Shown: positions 8,772-17,938 of the stretch, one piece after another
Layout of the letters: each line of letters opens with the position of its first letter
How positions within the stretch are numbered: position 1 is the stretch's first letter
Source of the DNA: Chthoniobacterales bacterium
GTDB lineage: Bacteria > Verrucomicrobiota > Verrucomicrobiia > Chthoniobacterales > JACTMZ01
Direction: 5' to 3'
NCBI GenBank assembly: GCA_018402585.1
Contig: JAGYIO010000004.1
Location: 124,001 to 188,000 of the forward strand
Length of the DNA stretch: 64,000 nucleotides
Made by a program: the position numbers and the translations under genes
The notes under the pieces: generated by a model
The model's input: only the letters and a program-made list of their open reading frames with translations
Told to the model about the DNA's origin: nothing
The model's database searches: none

Positions 8772-9188
8772 ATGAAATTCCTCCTCCCCCTCATCCTCCT
8801 CCTTACCATCATCACTTCCTACGCCATGGAAACCAACTCAACCTCCTTCACCCTCCCCGGCAGCGCCTGGCAGGTGGCCACCTTCGCCGGACAGTCCCCC
8901 CTGACCGAACATCCGATCACCTTCGAATTCGACACCGAGGGTAATATCGCCGGCGACGCCTCTTGCAACCGTTTCGGAGGATCGTGCCAAATCGAGGGCG
9001 AAAAAATCAAGGTCGGCCCGCTCCGCAGCACCCGCCGCGCCTGCCAGCCGGAGGTCATGCGGCAAGAGCACAAATTCCTCGCCCTGCTCGGCGCGGCCAC
9101 CATGTGGTTACTCGAGGGCGGCAAACTCGTCCTCAGCACTCCCGACGGTGAAATCAGAGCGGAGCAGCGGCCTGCGCCTGCAGACTAA
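8772..9188 (+). CDS. Exported META-domain protein (HslJ-like)
   Basis: A 138-residue protein with an N-terminal signal peptide or anchor (MKFLLPLILLLTIITSYA) followed by one META domain: GSAWQVATFAGQ, GDASCNRFGGSCQIEG, STRRACQPEVMRQEHKFLALL. The two Cys residues of CNRF and RACQ are typical of the family. E. coli HslJ, a heat-inducible META protein, is linked to novobiocin resistance; no precise function can be inferred here. It appears monocistronic. Confidence 0.82.
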   Translation: MKFLLPLILLLTIITSYAMETNSTSFTLPGSAWQVATFAGQSPLTEHPITFEFDTEGNIAGDASCNRFGGSCQIEGEKIKVGPLRSTRRACQPEVMRQEHKFLALLGAATMWLLEGGKLVLSTPDGEIRAEQRPAPAD

Positions 9189-9379
9189 TTCCTCACTCGA
9201 GATGCATTGCATCTTTCCGCCTCCAGCGGTCAGGTCGGCTGGCTCCGCCGGCCGAACCGCCCGCCAAGGGATGTCAGCCTGGCTTCCGTTCTCATCTCCC
9301 GGCTCGCACGGCGAAAGTTCGCACCGAAGAGGCGAATTGCAGCCATGACATAGCGGGGCCGTCCGCGTACCATGCCTAC

Positions 9380-10345
9380 ATGCATTTTTCCCACCTTGCG
9401 CTCCGCACCTTCGCCACCCTCGCCGCCCTGGCCTGCCTGAATGTCTCGGCTAAGGACCCGAAACCAGCCTTCCAATGGCAGCCGGAGCGCTCAAAGTCCG
9501 GACCGATTCTAATCATCGTCAACCTCGACGACCAGCTGGCTTTCGTCTACCGGAACGGTATCCAAATCGGCCAGACCCCGGTGAGCACGGGGCGGCATGG
9601 ATTTGCCACGCCGACCGGGGTGTTCAGCATTCTGGGCAAGGATGCCGACCATCACTCGAAGAAGTATAACAACGCCTCGATGCCCTACGCCGAACGGCTC
9701 ACCTGGTCCGGAGTCTTTCTTCACGCGGGCTCCCTCCCGGGCTATCCGTCTTCCCATGGATGCGTGCATCTGCCGCTGGCCTTCGCCAAGAATCTGTACC
9801 AGATCACATCCGCACACGATACGACCGTCCTTATTACGCAGTCGACAAGCCAGCCGAGCGACTCCGCCGCGCCGGTCGAACAGTTGCTCGGCCTCGCGCA
9901 GGCCGAAGTTTCCCGCGAGCAACCTGGTGATGGCATTGTTTGGGAACCGGACAAGAGCAAGGATGGCAGCGTGGCCATTGTTGTCAGCGGGGCCGACAAG
10001 CGAATCGAAATTCTCCGGGCCGGGATCCTCATCGGCCAAGCACCGGCTTCTTTTGCCGATCCCAATTTACTCTTGCCCGAAGCGATTTACCTGAAACTCG
10101 CACCGGTCCCCGGAACACCATCGCCCGACTGGAGCGCCGTGGATATCGCCACGGCAGAAAAGGCGGACGCGCCACAGATCCTCTCGCAGCTTCAGCTGCC
10201 GCCGGCCATTGACTCCGAACTGAAAAATCTCATCGTGCCCGGCACTTTGCTCATCACGACGCAAAGCTCGCTCTCTCCGGATAAACGCTCCTCGACGGAT
10301 TTCGTCGCCCTGCAAGCGAACGCCGCCCCGCCGGCCAAACCCTAG
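9380..10345 (+). CDS. Exported L,D-transpeptidase (YkuD family)
   Basis: A 321-residue protein with signal peptide MHFSHLALRTFATLAALACLNVSA. The YkuD catalytic domain is at about residues 40-160, with GRHGFATPTGVFSI and the active-site motif HAGSLPGYPSSHGCVHLP (nucleophile Cys in SHGC). Such enzymes crosslink peptidoglycan or attach proteins to it through 3-3 or related bonds. The C-terminal ~140 residues include a stretch (SKDGSVAIVVSGADKRIEIL) that resembles the first beta strands of a second, degenerate YkuD-like repeat lacking the Cys motif. A second YkuD protein is at 58636-59247. Confidence 0.88.
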   Translation: MHFSHLALRTFATLAALACLNVSAKDPKPAFQWQPERSKSGPILIIVNLDDQLAFVYRNGIQIGQTPVSTGRHGFATPTGVFSILGKDADHHSKKYNNASMPYAERLTWSGVFLHAGSLPGYPSSHGCVHLPLAFAKNLYQITSAHDTTVLITQSTSQPSDSAAPVEQLLGLAQAEVSREQPGDGIVWEPDKSKDGSVAIVVSGADKRIEILRAGILIGQAPASFADPNLLLPEAIYLKLAPVPGTPSPDWSAVDIATAEKADAPQILSQLQLPPAIDSELKNLIVPGTLLITTQSSLSPDKRSSTDFVALQANAAPPAKP

Positions 10346-10435
10346 GCCCTGGTTCCCGATCGCGGCGCGCTCTTCAGACAGAATTCGGCCGAGCAAACGA
10401 CGCTGCCAGGCAGGCCAAGGGCAAACATAGATTTG

Positions 10436-10530
10436 TGAGGGTAATCTTCCGGCGCTTCCAGAGCAGCCACTCGGCTCCGGCCAGAAGAATCAACGCCATA
10501 AGTTGACGCCTCGGGGCCGCTGGCAACGGA
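10436..10530 (-). pseudogene. Relic of a PEP-CTERM protein C-terminus, frameshifted
   Basis: One minus-strand frame reads SVASGPEASTYG and the next continues ALILLAGAEWLLWKRRK. Joined across a one-base shift they form a typical PEP-CTERM tail (PEP-like box, hydrophobic segment, basic end), close to the tail of the protein at 4277-5209. No intact body domain precedes it. The rest of 10346-10759 holds no recognised gene except the gyrA leader. Confidence 0.6.
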
Positions 10531-10759
10531 GAGCCCCAAGGCAAGAGGCGGAGCCAACGACCGCCCGTGCCTTCCCTCGGACGGCGTCCCCGCTCGTAAA
10601 GCACCGCGCCCGCCAAGCGGACCCTCAGGCAGCTTGAGCGGCGATGCCTTGGCGGCCTCGGCCCGCCAATCTTTACGCTGGCCGGGCTGCCTCTAAGCGA
10701 AGAGGATATTCAGCTTCGTTGGCCGATCTTCACCGTGTCGGCCCAGCACCTAATTTCCC

Positions 10760-13333
10760 GTGTATACCCAAAACGAAAAAGTCGAACCGATTGACGTCGC
10801 CGAGGAGATGTCCCGCTCCTTCCTCGACTACTCCATGTCTGTCATCATCTCCCGCGCGCTGCCCGATGCGCGCGACGGACTCAAGCCCGCCCAGCGCCGC
10901 ATCCTTTACGCGATGCACGACCTGCGGCTTTTTCCCGGGCGCCAGCAGATCAAATGCGCGAAAATTTGCGGCGACACGAGCGGCAACTACCACCCGCACG
11001 GCGAAGCGGTCATTTATCCCACCCTCGTCCACATGGCGCAGAGCTGGGCCATGCGCGAAACCCTGATCGAAGGCCAGGGCAACTTCGGCTCGGTCGAAGG
11101 CGATCCGCCGGCCGCCATGCGTTACACCGAGGCGCGCCTGACCCACCTCGGCACCGCCCTCATGGCCGACATGGACAAGTCGACCGTCGATTTCGTCCCC
11201 AATTATGACGAACGCCTGACCGAGCCCGTCGTCTTCCCCGCCGCTTTCCCCAATCTTCTGGTCAATGGCGGCACCGGCATCGCGGTCGGCATGGCGACCA
11301 ACATGCCGCCGCACAATCTCGGCGAAGTGATCGACGCGATCTGCGCGCAGATCGACCAGCCAAATATCAACCTCGACGGGTTGATGCAGCACGTCAAAGG
11401 CCCCGACTTCCCCACTGGTTGCACCCTCTGCGGGGTCGGCGGCATCCGCCAATACCTCGAAACCGGCCGCGGTTCGGTCAAGGTCCGGGGCAAAGCCGGG
11501 GTCGAGGAACTCAAAGGCAACCGCGAACAAATCGTGGTCACCGAAATCCCCTATAACGTCAACCGCGCCACCTTCGTCGAGCGGGTCGCCGATCTGGTCA
11601 ACCAGAAGACGATCACCGACATCAGCGCCATCCGTGACGAATCGGACGAAAACACCCGCGTGGTCATCGAACTCAAACGCGATGCCAACCCCAAGGTTGT
11701 CATCAACAACCTCTACAAGCACACCGCGCTGGAGAGTTCGTTCTCCATCACCATGCTGGCCATCGACCATGGCAGGCCGAAGCTGCTTTCCCTCAAAGAG
11801 GCCATCGCCTGCTACATCGAGCACCGCCGCGAGGTCGTCCTGCGCCGCACCCGCCACCTGCTCGGCGAAGCCGAAGTGCGGGCCGAAAAGCTCGAGGCCT
11901 TCCTCATCGCCCTGGCCAATCTCGACGAATTCATCCGCATCATCCGCGGCTCGAAAAACCGCGAGGAAGCCAAAGTCAAACTCCTCGCTTTCGAATTCAC
12001 CCGCAAACAGGTCGAGAAATTCGGGGTCAAAGTCCGCAGCGACCAGCGCCTGACCGACGGCGAATACCTGCTGACCGAACAGCAGGTCGACGACATCCTC
12101 GAACTCCGCCTCTACCAGTTGACCGGCCTGGAGAGCGACAAGGTGCTCGGCGAATACCAAACCCTCCTTTCCACCATCCAAGACCTGCTCGACATCATCG
12201 CCCGCGAGGAACGCGTCCTCGAGATCATCAAAGGCGAACTGCGCGAGATCCAAACCAAATACGCCGGCCCGCGGCTGACCGATATTGTGCCCGACGAAGG
12301 TGAGATGAACATCGAGGATCTCATCACGAACGAAGGCTGCATCATCACCGTGACCCACCGCGGCTTCATCAAGCGCACCGCGGTCAGCGCCTACCGCGCC
12401 CAGAAACGCGGCGGCAAAGGTGTCATCGGCATGCAGACCCGCGAAGCCAACGCGGAAAACGCGGAGGACGATTTCGTCGAACACCTCTTTACCGCGAGCA
12501 CGCACGACTACCTCGTCTTCTTCACCAAAAAAGGACGCTGCTACGTAGAAAAAGCCTACAACATCCCCGAAATGGGCCGCGCGGCCAAAGGCCGCTCCAT
12601 CGCCAACCTCCTCGAGTTCAAACCCGGCGAGGAAATTGCCGCCGTCATGCGCATCCAGTCGAAGTTGGGCGCGGGCAAAGACGAAACGTGGGACGAGAAC
12701 CAGCACATCCTTTTCACGACCAAGACCGGCGTGATCAAAAAGAGCAACCTTTCCTCTTACCGCAACATCCGCAAGGGGGGCATCATCGCGATCAATATCG
12801 AGGACGGTGACGAATTGATTGCCGCGCTCATGACCAAGGGAGACAACGAAATTGTCCTCATCACCAAGGACGGCATGAGCATCCGTTTCAGCGAGGAAGG
12901 CATCCGGGACATGGGCCGCACCGCGACCGGAGTCTGGGGCATCCGGCCGGCCAAAGGTGACTTCGTCATCGGGGCCGCGCTGGTTGTCGCGGACACCACC
13001 CTCCTCGTGGCCGGGGCCAACGGGGTGGGCAAACGCACCGAATTCGACGAATACCGTCTGCAAGGGCGCGGGGGCAAAGGCATCATCACGATGAAAGTGA
13101 CCGACAAAACCGGTGTCGTGGTCGGCGCCCTCAGCGTGCGTGAGACAGACGAAATCATGCTCATGACCAGTGGCGGCCAAAGTGTCCGCACCCGGGTGAG
13201 CGAGATCCGCATGACCGGACGCAACGCCCAAGGCGTGCGCCTCATCGGCCTCGGCGAGGGCGAAAAACTCCAAGCCATGGCCCCCGTGGTCAGCCAGATC
13301 ATGGAAGAAGAAATCGAAAGCGCCGAAATCTAG
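10760..13333 (+). CDS. gyrA: DNA gyrase subunit A
   Basis: Breakage-reunion subunit of DNA gyrase, 857 residues, with a GTG start at 10760. The catalytic Tyr is Tyr122 in AAMRYTEARL. The C-terminal beta-pinwheel repeats include the GyrA-box-like QKRGGKG, which identifies a gyrase rather than topoisomerase IV. The quinolone-determining region reads YHPHGEAVIYPT: Ala at position 83 and Pro at 87, where E. coli has Ser and Asp (the numbering matches E. coli directly). gyrB is not adjacent. A large antisense frame over this gene is a shadow. Confidence 0.94.
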   Translation: MYTQNEKVEPIDVAEEMSRSFLDYSMSVIISRALPDARDGLKPAQRRILYAMHDLRLFPGRQQIKCAKICGDTSGNYHPHGEAVIYPTLVHMAQSWAMRETLIEGQGNFGSVEGDPPAAMRYTEARLTHLGTALMADMDKSTVDFVPNYDERLTEPVVFPAAFPNLLVNGGTGIAVGMATNMPPHNLGEVIDAICAQIDQPNINLDGLMQHVKGPDFPTGCTLCGVGGIRQYLETGRGSVKVRGKAGVEELKGNREQIVVTEIPYNVNRATFVERVADLVNQKTITDISAIRDESDENTRVVIELKRDANPKVVINNLYKHTALESSFSITMLAIDHGRPKLLSLKEAIACYIEHRREVVLRRTRHLLGEAEVRAEKLEAFLIALANLDEFIRIIRGSKNREEAKVKLLAFEFTRKQVEKFGVKVRSDQRLTDGEYLLTEQQVDDILELRLYQLTGLESDKVLGEYQTLLSTIQDLLDIIAREERVLEIIKGELREIQTKYAGPRLTDIVPDEGEMNIEDLITNEGCIITVTHRGFIKRTAVSAYRAQKRGGKGVIGMQTREANAENAEDDFVEHLFTASTHDYLVFFTKKGRCYVEKAYNIPEMGRAAKGRSIANLLEFKPGEEIAAVMRIQSKLGAGKDETWDENQHILFTTKTGVIKKSNLSSYRNIRKGGIIAINIEDGDELIAALMTKGDNEIVLITKDGMSIRFSEEGIRDMGRTATGVWGIRPAKGDFVIGAALVVADTTLLVAGANGVGKRTEFDEYRLQGRGGKGIITMKVTDKTGVVVGALSVRETDEIMLMTSGGQSVRTRVSEIRMTGRNAQGVRLIGLGEGEKLQAMAPVVSQIMEEEIESAEI

Positions 13334-13392
13334 CCGAGGCATTCCCGGATCCGCTCCCTCGCCTCCGCCGAGCACCCCGACAACCTGCTCTT

Positions 13393-14943
13393 CTACAACA
13401 GTGTAGCCGTGACCAGCGGACGCGCCCGCCCCGCCGGGCGCTTGCGGCTCCCGTGTTTGCTCAGCACGCGCTTCGCTTCCGCCCGCGTGCCCGGTCGCTT
13501 CCGCACGGCCGCGAACCGCTCCCGGGCCAGCGCCACCGCGGATTGGTGATCAACGAGGGGAGCAGGGTAGTCCTGGCCGATGAAACAATTGCAGCGGGTC
13601 TGCATTTCCAAGGGCATGAGATGCGGCTGGGACAACCATGATTCGGGCACCTGGGCCAACTCGGGAATCCAGCGGCGGATAAACACGCCTTTCGGATCCT
13701 GATCGAGCGCTTGCTTGGCGGGGGAGTAAATGCGCAGGGTATTGATGCCCGTGGTCCCCGATTGCATTTGGAACTGGCTGAAATGAATGCCCGGCTCGAA
13801 ATCGAGGAAGTGCCGGCCCAGATAAACAGCCGGCTCGCGCCAGTGCAGCCAAAGGTGGTAAGCGGCAAAGCTCGCCACCATGGCCCTCATGCGAAAGTTC
13901 AGCCATCCGGTGGCCCGCACCGCGCGCATGCAGGCATCGACCAGGGGATACCCCGTGGTGCCTTCCTGCCAACGACGGAAACGCTCCTCGGCTTCCGACC
14001 CCGTCAGGAATTCCTCGCGCATCCCGTCGAAAGCGCGGGAAAAATTCTTGAACTCAATCCGCGGTTCGTCCTCCAGCTTCTGCATAAAGTGGCAGTGCCA
14101 GCGCAGCCGCGCGCCGAAACTGGAGAGTGATCCGAGCCACCGCCGGTCGACCGGCCCGCCACTCCGCAGCAAGGCACGCAGCTCGGCCACCCGGTTCCCC
14201 GCCGCTTGGTGAATGGTGCGCATACTGAGGCAGCCAAAGGCCAGATACGGGCTCAAACGCGAACACCCTTCCCACCCCGCAACCGGGCTCGACATGTCCG
14301 CCCGGTAATTCACGCCCCGCTCCTGCAAAAAGGAACGCATCACTGCACCCGCCTCGTTCAGCCCTCCAGGTTGCGCTTCCTGCTTGGCACTGGGCGGCAA
14401 ACCCAAGTCCGCCGGCGCGCGCAGGCCGACTCCGGAAATTCCACGGGGCGAAGCCATCCGCTCCGGTGGGGGAACCACCGGACGGTTCATCCGTTCCGCC
14501 CAGCGTGCCGACCAACCATCGCGGCGGCGCAAGGGGCGGATCACCCCATCCTGCCGGAACTGCCGCCAGCGGATACCCCGCTGCGCGGCCCACGCCGCGA
14601 CCCGCACATCCCGCCGGTAAGTGATCAGGTTACCCGTCTCAGCGTGGGAGAAGAGAGCTTTGACCGGCACCTCCTCCGCCAACCGATCGAGAACTTCCAC
14701 CGCTTCGCCTTGGCGCAGGACCAGCGCGCCCCCGCACGCGGCCAAGGCCCGATCGAGATCGTCCAAGCATTGGTTGAGGAAGATGAGATGCGACGGATCA
14801 AACTCCCGCGCGCCGTAAAGCGCCGGTTCGTAAATAAAGAGGCCGAGCACCGGCCCATCCGCGGCCGCCTCGGCCAGCGGCTCATGGTCTGCCACCCGCA
14901 AGTCACGCTTGAACCAAACAAGGTTGACCGGAGGTTCCCTCAC
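13393..14943 (-). CDS. phrB: Cryptochrome/deoxyribodipyrimidine photolyase
   Basis: A 516-residue flavoprotein expected to repair UV-induced pyrimidine dimers using light. The N-terminal antenna-type Rossmann domain begins [17 protein letters not shown]. The FAD-binding helical domain contains [64 protein letters not shown], and a variant of the WAGGTGTD region: [20 protein letters not shown]. The GTG start overlaps the stop of the upstream DUF2256 gene (GTGA), so the genes are coupled. It is the last gene of a three-gene operon. Whether it is a CPD photolyase or a cryptochrome cannot be decided from motifs alone. Confidence 0.9.
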   Translation of the reverse strand: MREPPVNLVWFKRDLRVADHEPLAEAAADGPVLGLFIYEPALYGAREFDPSHLIFLNQCLDDLDRALAACGGALVLRQGEAVEVLDRLAEEVPVKALFSHAETGNLITYRRDVRVAAWAAQRGIRWRQFRQDGVIRPLRRRDGWSARWAERMNRPVVPPPERMASPRGISGVGLRAPADLGLPPSAKQEAQPGGLNEAGAVMRSFLQERGVNYRADMSSPVAGWEGCSRLSPYLAFGCLSMRTIHQAAGNRVAELRALLRSGGPVDRRWLGSLSSFGARLRWHCHFMQKLEDEPRIEFKNFSRAFDGMREEFLTGSEAEERFRRWQEGTTGYPLVDACMRAVRATGWLNFRMRAMVASFAAYHLWLHWREPAVYLGRHFLDFEPGIHFSQFQMQSGTTGINTLRIYSPAKQALDQDPKGVFIRRWIPELAQVPESWLSQPHLMPLEMQTRCNCFIGQDYPAPLVDHQSAVALARERFAAVRKRPGTRAEAKRVLSKHGSRKRPAGRARPLVTATLL

Positions 14944-15113
14944 GCCGCCTTCCCCTCGTTCTGCCGTCGCCGGTCGCGCCGTCCGCTCCGGCAGGCCTCG
15001 CTGCAGAAGCGCACCGCATCCCAGTCACGCTCCCACTTCTTGCGCCAGGAGAAAGGACGACCACAGGCCGCGCAAAGCTTCTCCGGTAAATCCGACTTGG
15101 CCACTCCTCTCAC
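14940..15113 (-). CDS. Small DUF2256 zinc-binding protein
   Basis: A 57-residue protein with [19 protein letters not shown] and VRFCSEACR: two Cys pairs that form a treble-clef/zinc-ribbon-like site typical of DUF2256. The GTG at 15111-15113 is preferred because a strong GGAGGGG lies five bases upstream, and this GTG overlaps the stop of the preceding gene. Its own stop overlaps the GTG start of the photolyase gene. DUF2256 genes are often neighbours of photolyase/cryptochrome genes; their role is unknown. Confidence 0.83.
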   Translation of the reverse strand: MRGVAKSDLPEKLCAACGRPFSWRKKWERDWDAVRFCSEACRSGRRDRRRQNEGKAA

Positions 15114-16339
15114 GAAAGCCCCTCCGCGCCGGATTTGGCCAGCATCCGCCCGGCTTTGTTCCAAAACGGAAAGAAACCGCGACTGGCCTGCGGCAGCAAG
15201 ACGGAATCCCACTTCCGACGCAACCCGACCAAGGAAATCTCCCGCCTCATAAGCTCGGCCGAAAAATCACCGAGTTCGTCGCGCAGTGGCCCGACAAAAG
15301 GCTCCATGATGAAAACCGAATCAATCTTTTCCGCACCGCAGGCCTGAATCATTTCCTCACGGTTCCGGCAGACACGCACCTCAGATCCGAAGTGCTCTCC
15401 GGCCCGCCGGGCCGCATCGGCCCGCGCCAGCTCGAGCCACTGCGCCCGCGGTTCCGACCGCGGGAGTTCCGGCTCCGGAACAAATTGCCAGACCACCGCC
15501 GGCCGAAGCGGAGCCACCGGACTGGTTTCCAGGCAAAGGTCCTCGTCATGCAGAATGAGGGCAACGCGCCGCTCCGGGTCAAGCAACCCGACCTCGTTTG
15601 GAACATCCGGCAGCCCGCTCAAGTCATCGACCGTTGGATCGTCGGCCCGACCGGCCCGGGCCACCACCTGCTCGTCGAGTCCGGTACCTCCCGCCTGCTC
15701 AAGCAATTCCGGAGCGCAAAACTTGCCGATATTTTGCGCCGTGGCCAGGTAGGTCTTGCCCCGCGTCTGTTCTCCGGCCACCCACCGCCAGCCCAGCGTG
15801 TTGCTCGCCGGGTCCGCATCGAGCAGATGAGAGAAAAAATGCTGCGCGCCGAGTTCCCAGGGCAACCCGCAATGGTGGATCCAATAGGAGGCCCACCACA
15901 TCCGGGCGTGATTGTGCAAATAACCAGTCTCGAGCAATTCGCGCGCAAAGTGATTCATCAGGCCCGAGGGTGAGCGGCCTGCGGCCACTTCACGACAGGC
16001 CGCGGCAACCTCCGGACCCCCGGCACCAGCCGGACGGCTGGACGAAACACCGTAATGATCCCAGACCCGCGGATGCATTTCCAACCACCCCTTCCAATAG
16101 CCGCGCCAGAGCACCTCCTGTAAAAACTTTTCCACCACGCGGAAGGGATACTTCCCTAACGCCGCCTCCACCACCTCGGCCTCCGTGATCAAGCGATGCC
16201 GGATCGCGGCGGAGAGACGCGAGACCTGCGAATGACCCGGCAGGACATAATTGCGCCTTGCCGCATAGTGCGGAGCCTCGGCCAGAAACTCTTCGAGGCG
16301 TTGCAGCGCCGACTGCCGGGTGGCGGGAAATTCGCTCAT
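15110..16339 (-). CDS. Photolyase-like FAD-binding protein with domains in reversed order
   Basis: A 409-residue protein. The N-terminal half (about 1-215) is a photolyase FAD-binding helical domain: [72 protein letters not shown]. The C-terminal half (about 250-400, [20 protein letters not shown] to [12 protein letters not shown]) looks like the alpha/beta Rossmann-type domain that normally comes first in photolyases. The order is therefore swapped, as in a circular permutation. It is the first gene of an operon with DUF2256 and photolyase, with 4-base overlaps. Function is unknown; a repair partner or light sensor are possibilities. Confidence 0.78.
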   Translation of the reverse strand: MSEFPATRQSALQRLEEFLAEAPHYAARRNYVLPGHSQVSRLSAAIRHRLITEAEVVEAALGKYPFRVVEKFLQEVLWRGYWKGWLEMHPRVWDHYGVSSSRPAGAGGPEVAAACREVAAGRSPSGLMNHFARELLETGYLHNHARMWWASYWIHHCGLPWELGAQHFFSHLLDADPASNTLGWRWVAGEQTRGKTYLATAQNIGKFCAPELLEQAGGTGLDEQVVARAGRADDPTVDDLSGLPDVPNEVGLLDPERRVALILHDEDLCLETSPVAPLRPAVVWQFVPEPELPRSEPRAQWLELARADAARRAGEHFGSEVRVCRNREEMIQACGAEKIDSVFIMEPFVGPLRDELGDFSAELMRREISLVGLRRKWDSVLLPQASRGFFPFWNKAGRMLAKSGAEGLS

Positions 16340-16437
16340 GCTTGGAACTACGCGGCAGCCCGGGGGCCAAGACGCCGGCCGTCAGTATAACGCCGGAAAA
16401 CTTGCTCTCCGCCCTCAAACCAGCTACATAGAAAGTT

Positions 16438-16689
16438 ATGGCAACTACGTATTCCATCACCGAAGCCCAGGCCAAGTTTCCCGCTCTGGTCCGCGAGGCG
16501 GCCGAGCATCCGGTCGTCATCACCCGCCGCGATAAAGTCGTCGGCTACCTCCTCTCGCCGGAACGCTTCGAAGCAATTCTCGAAACCATGGAAATCTTGG
16601 CCAACCCGGAGGCGATGAAAGCCATCCGCGACTACGAAGCTGGCAAGACCAAATTCCATCCGCTTTCCGTGCTCGACGAAAAAGAATGA
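16438..16689 (+). CDS. Phd/YefM-family antitoxin
   Basis: An 83-residue protein with the Phd/YefM DNA-binding N-terminus (MATTYSITEAQAKFPALVREA, VVITRRDKVVGYLLSPERF) and an acidic C-terminal tail expected to wrap the toxin. It overlaps the next gene by four bases (ATGA), the usual antitoxin-first arrangement. Autorepression by the antitoxin-toxin complex is known for this family and likely here. Confidence 0.9.
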   Translation: MATTYSITEAQAKFPALVREAAEHPVVITRRDKVVGYLLSPERFEAILETMEILANPEAMKAIRDYEAGKTKFHPLSVLDEKE

Positions 16690-16982
16690 AAGTCAACGTC
16701 GCAGACCAGGTCAGCGAATACATCAAGCGACTCGCTCCCGACTCACGCAAACGCCTGCGCCGGGCCATCCGTTTGCTGGAGGAGGAAAAGGGGGACATCA
16801 AAGCGCTCGAAGACGACCTGCACGGCTACTACCGAGTCAAAGTCCGCTCTTACCGCGTCATCTACGCCTACCGTGGGACCAAGCGACCGGGCCCCCCGGA
16901 AATCGACATCCTTTTCTGCGAGTACCGCTCCAACGTGTACGAAGCCTTCTCCGCCATTGCCGTAACAAAATTTTCGATGTAG
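16686..16982 (+). CDS. RelE/ParE-family toxin
   Basis: A 98-residue basic protein starting MKVNVADQVSEYIKRLAPDSRKRLRRAI and containing YYRVKVRSYRVIYAY, the central beta-hairpin signature of RelE/YoeB/ParE toxins. It sits directly after a Phd-type antitoxin with an ATGA overlap. Unlike the pair at 2680-3410, this operon is intact. Whether it cuts ribosome-bound mRNA (RelE) or targets gyrase (ParE) cannot be told from the sequence. Confidence 0.86.
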   Translation: MKVNVADQVSEYIKRLAPDSRKRLRRAIRLLEEEKGDIKALEDDLHGYYRVKVRSYRVIYAYRGTKRPGPPEIDILFCEYRSNVYEAFSAIAVTKFSM

Positions 16983-17028
16983 CGGTGCCGCTTGCCACGC
17001 CGCAAGGAGGGTCCCCGACACCGGCTGA

Positions 17029-17832
17029 CTACTCCTCCACGGCCAAACCCTTCCCCCCGTAATCGCAAATCCCCCGATTCTTCGAGGCACCTACGAATTC
17101 GAAAAACTGCGCCGCTTCCGGCCCCCAATTCTCCTCGGCCGCGGCCTCTAGGGCCTGTGACACATTCAAGCGCGACAAATAAAGCAGCTTGAAGGCCCGC
17201 TTGAGCTGCAAACGCGCCTCGGCGCTGAGTCCGGCGCGCCGCAGTCCGATCGAGTTGAGACCGACCACCGTGTTCAGTCTCGAGGCCACGGTGTAAGGCG
17301 GGACATTTTGGCTGCATGCCGAATCCCCCTGGACCATGGCCAAGCAACCGACCATGACAAACTGGTGAAAGACCGAGCCCCCGCCGAGAAATGCGCTGTC
17401 GGCCACCTTCACATGACCGGCCAGGAGGACGTTGTTGGCCACGATAACACGGTGACCGAGAAGGCAGTCGTGGCCCAAGTGACACCCGGTCATGAGAAAA
17501 TTATCATCCCCCACCACGGTGTCCGCATTTTCCCGGGTGGCGCGGTTGATCGTGACGTGTTCGCGGATCGTATTCTGGCGCCCGATGCGCACCCCGGTGT
17601 CCTTGCGCTCGACCTCAAATCCCAAGTCCTGCGGATTGGCCCCCAGGATCGTCCCATGACCGACTTTCGTCCCCTCGCCGAGCACGACGCGGTGCTCCAA
17701 AATCACCTGGGCCCCGATCACACAACCCGCACCAACCTCCGCCTCCGGTCCGATAATCGAGTAGGGCCCGACCTCGACGTCATTCGCCAGCTTGGCCCCG
17801 TCGGCCACCAGCGCGGTAGGATGGATGTTCAT
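17029..17832 (-). CDS. lpxA: Acyl-ACP--UDP-N-acetylglucosamine O-acyltransferase
   Basis: First enzyme of lipid A biosynthesis, in the cytoplasm. About 267 residues of left-handed beta-helix hexapeptide repeats (MNIHPTALVADGAKLANDVEVGPYSIIG). The catalytic base His is in GDDNFLMTGCHLGHDC, followed by NNVLLAGHVKV and GGGSVFHQFVMVG. The C-terminal helical domain includes RAFKLLYLSRLNVSQAL. Its presence indicates a lipopolysaccharide-type outer membrane. Other lpx genes are not adjacent. Confidence 0.95.
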   Translation of the reverse strand: MNIHPTALVADGAKLANDVEVGPYSIIGPEAEVGAGCVIGAQVILEHRVVLGEGTKVGHGTILGANPQDLGFEVERKDTGVRIGRQNTIREHVTINRATRENADTVVGDDNFLMTGCHLGHDCLLGHRVIVANNVLLAGHVKVADSAFLGGGSVFHQFVMVGCLAMVQGDSACSQNVPPYTVASRLNTVVGLNSIGLRRAGLSAEARLQLKRAFKLLYLSRLNVSQALEAAAEENWGPEAAQFFEFVGASKNRGICDYGGKGLAVEE

Positions 17833-17837
17833 GAAGA

Positions 17838-17938
17838 AGTTGAGAGTTGAGGGATGAGAGCTGAGAGAAAATCAAATTCGCCAGAGAAACGGAATCATCC
17901 TCTGACTCTCCCTCAACTTTCAACCCTCAACCCTCAAC
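17838..17938. repeat. Heptad-like TTGAGGG inverted repeat between lpxA and radC
   Basis: Starts GTTGAGAGTTGAGGGATGAGAG and ends CTCAACTTTCAACCCTCAACC..., giving an imperfect inverted repeat built from TTGAGRG units with an AT-richer middle. A second copy with the same organisation is at 48512-48606. The location, between two same-strand genes, could allow an mRNA hairpin. Confidence 0.6.

Noticed and set aside
10730..13375. 881-residue minus-strand open frame opposite gyrA
   Set aside because: It is the antisense of a clear gyrA; composition is dominated by Asp/Ala/Phe/His strings typical of GC-rich shadows, and no family motif is seen.
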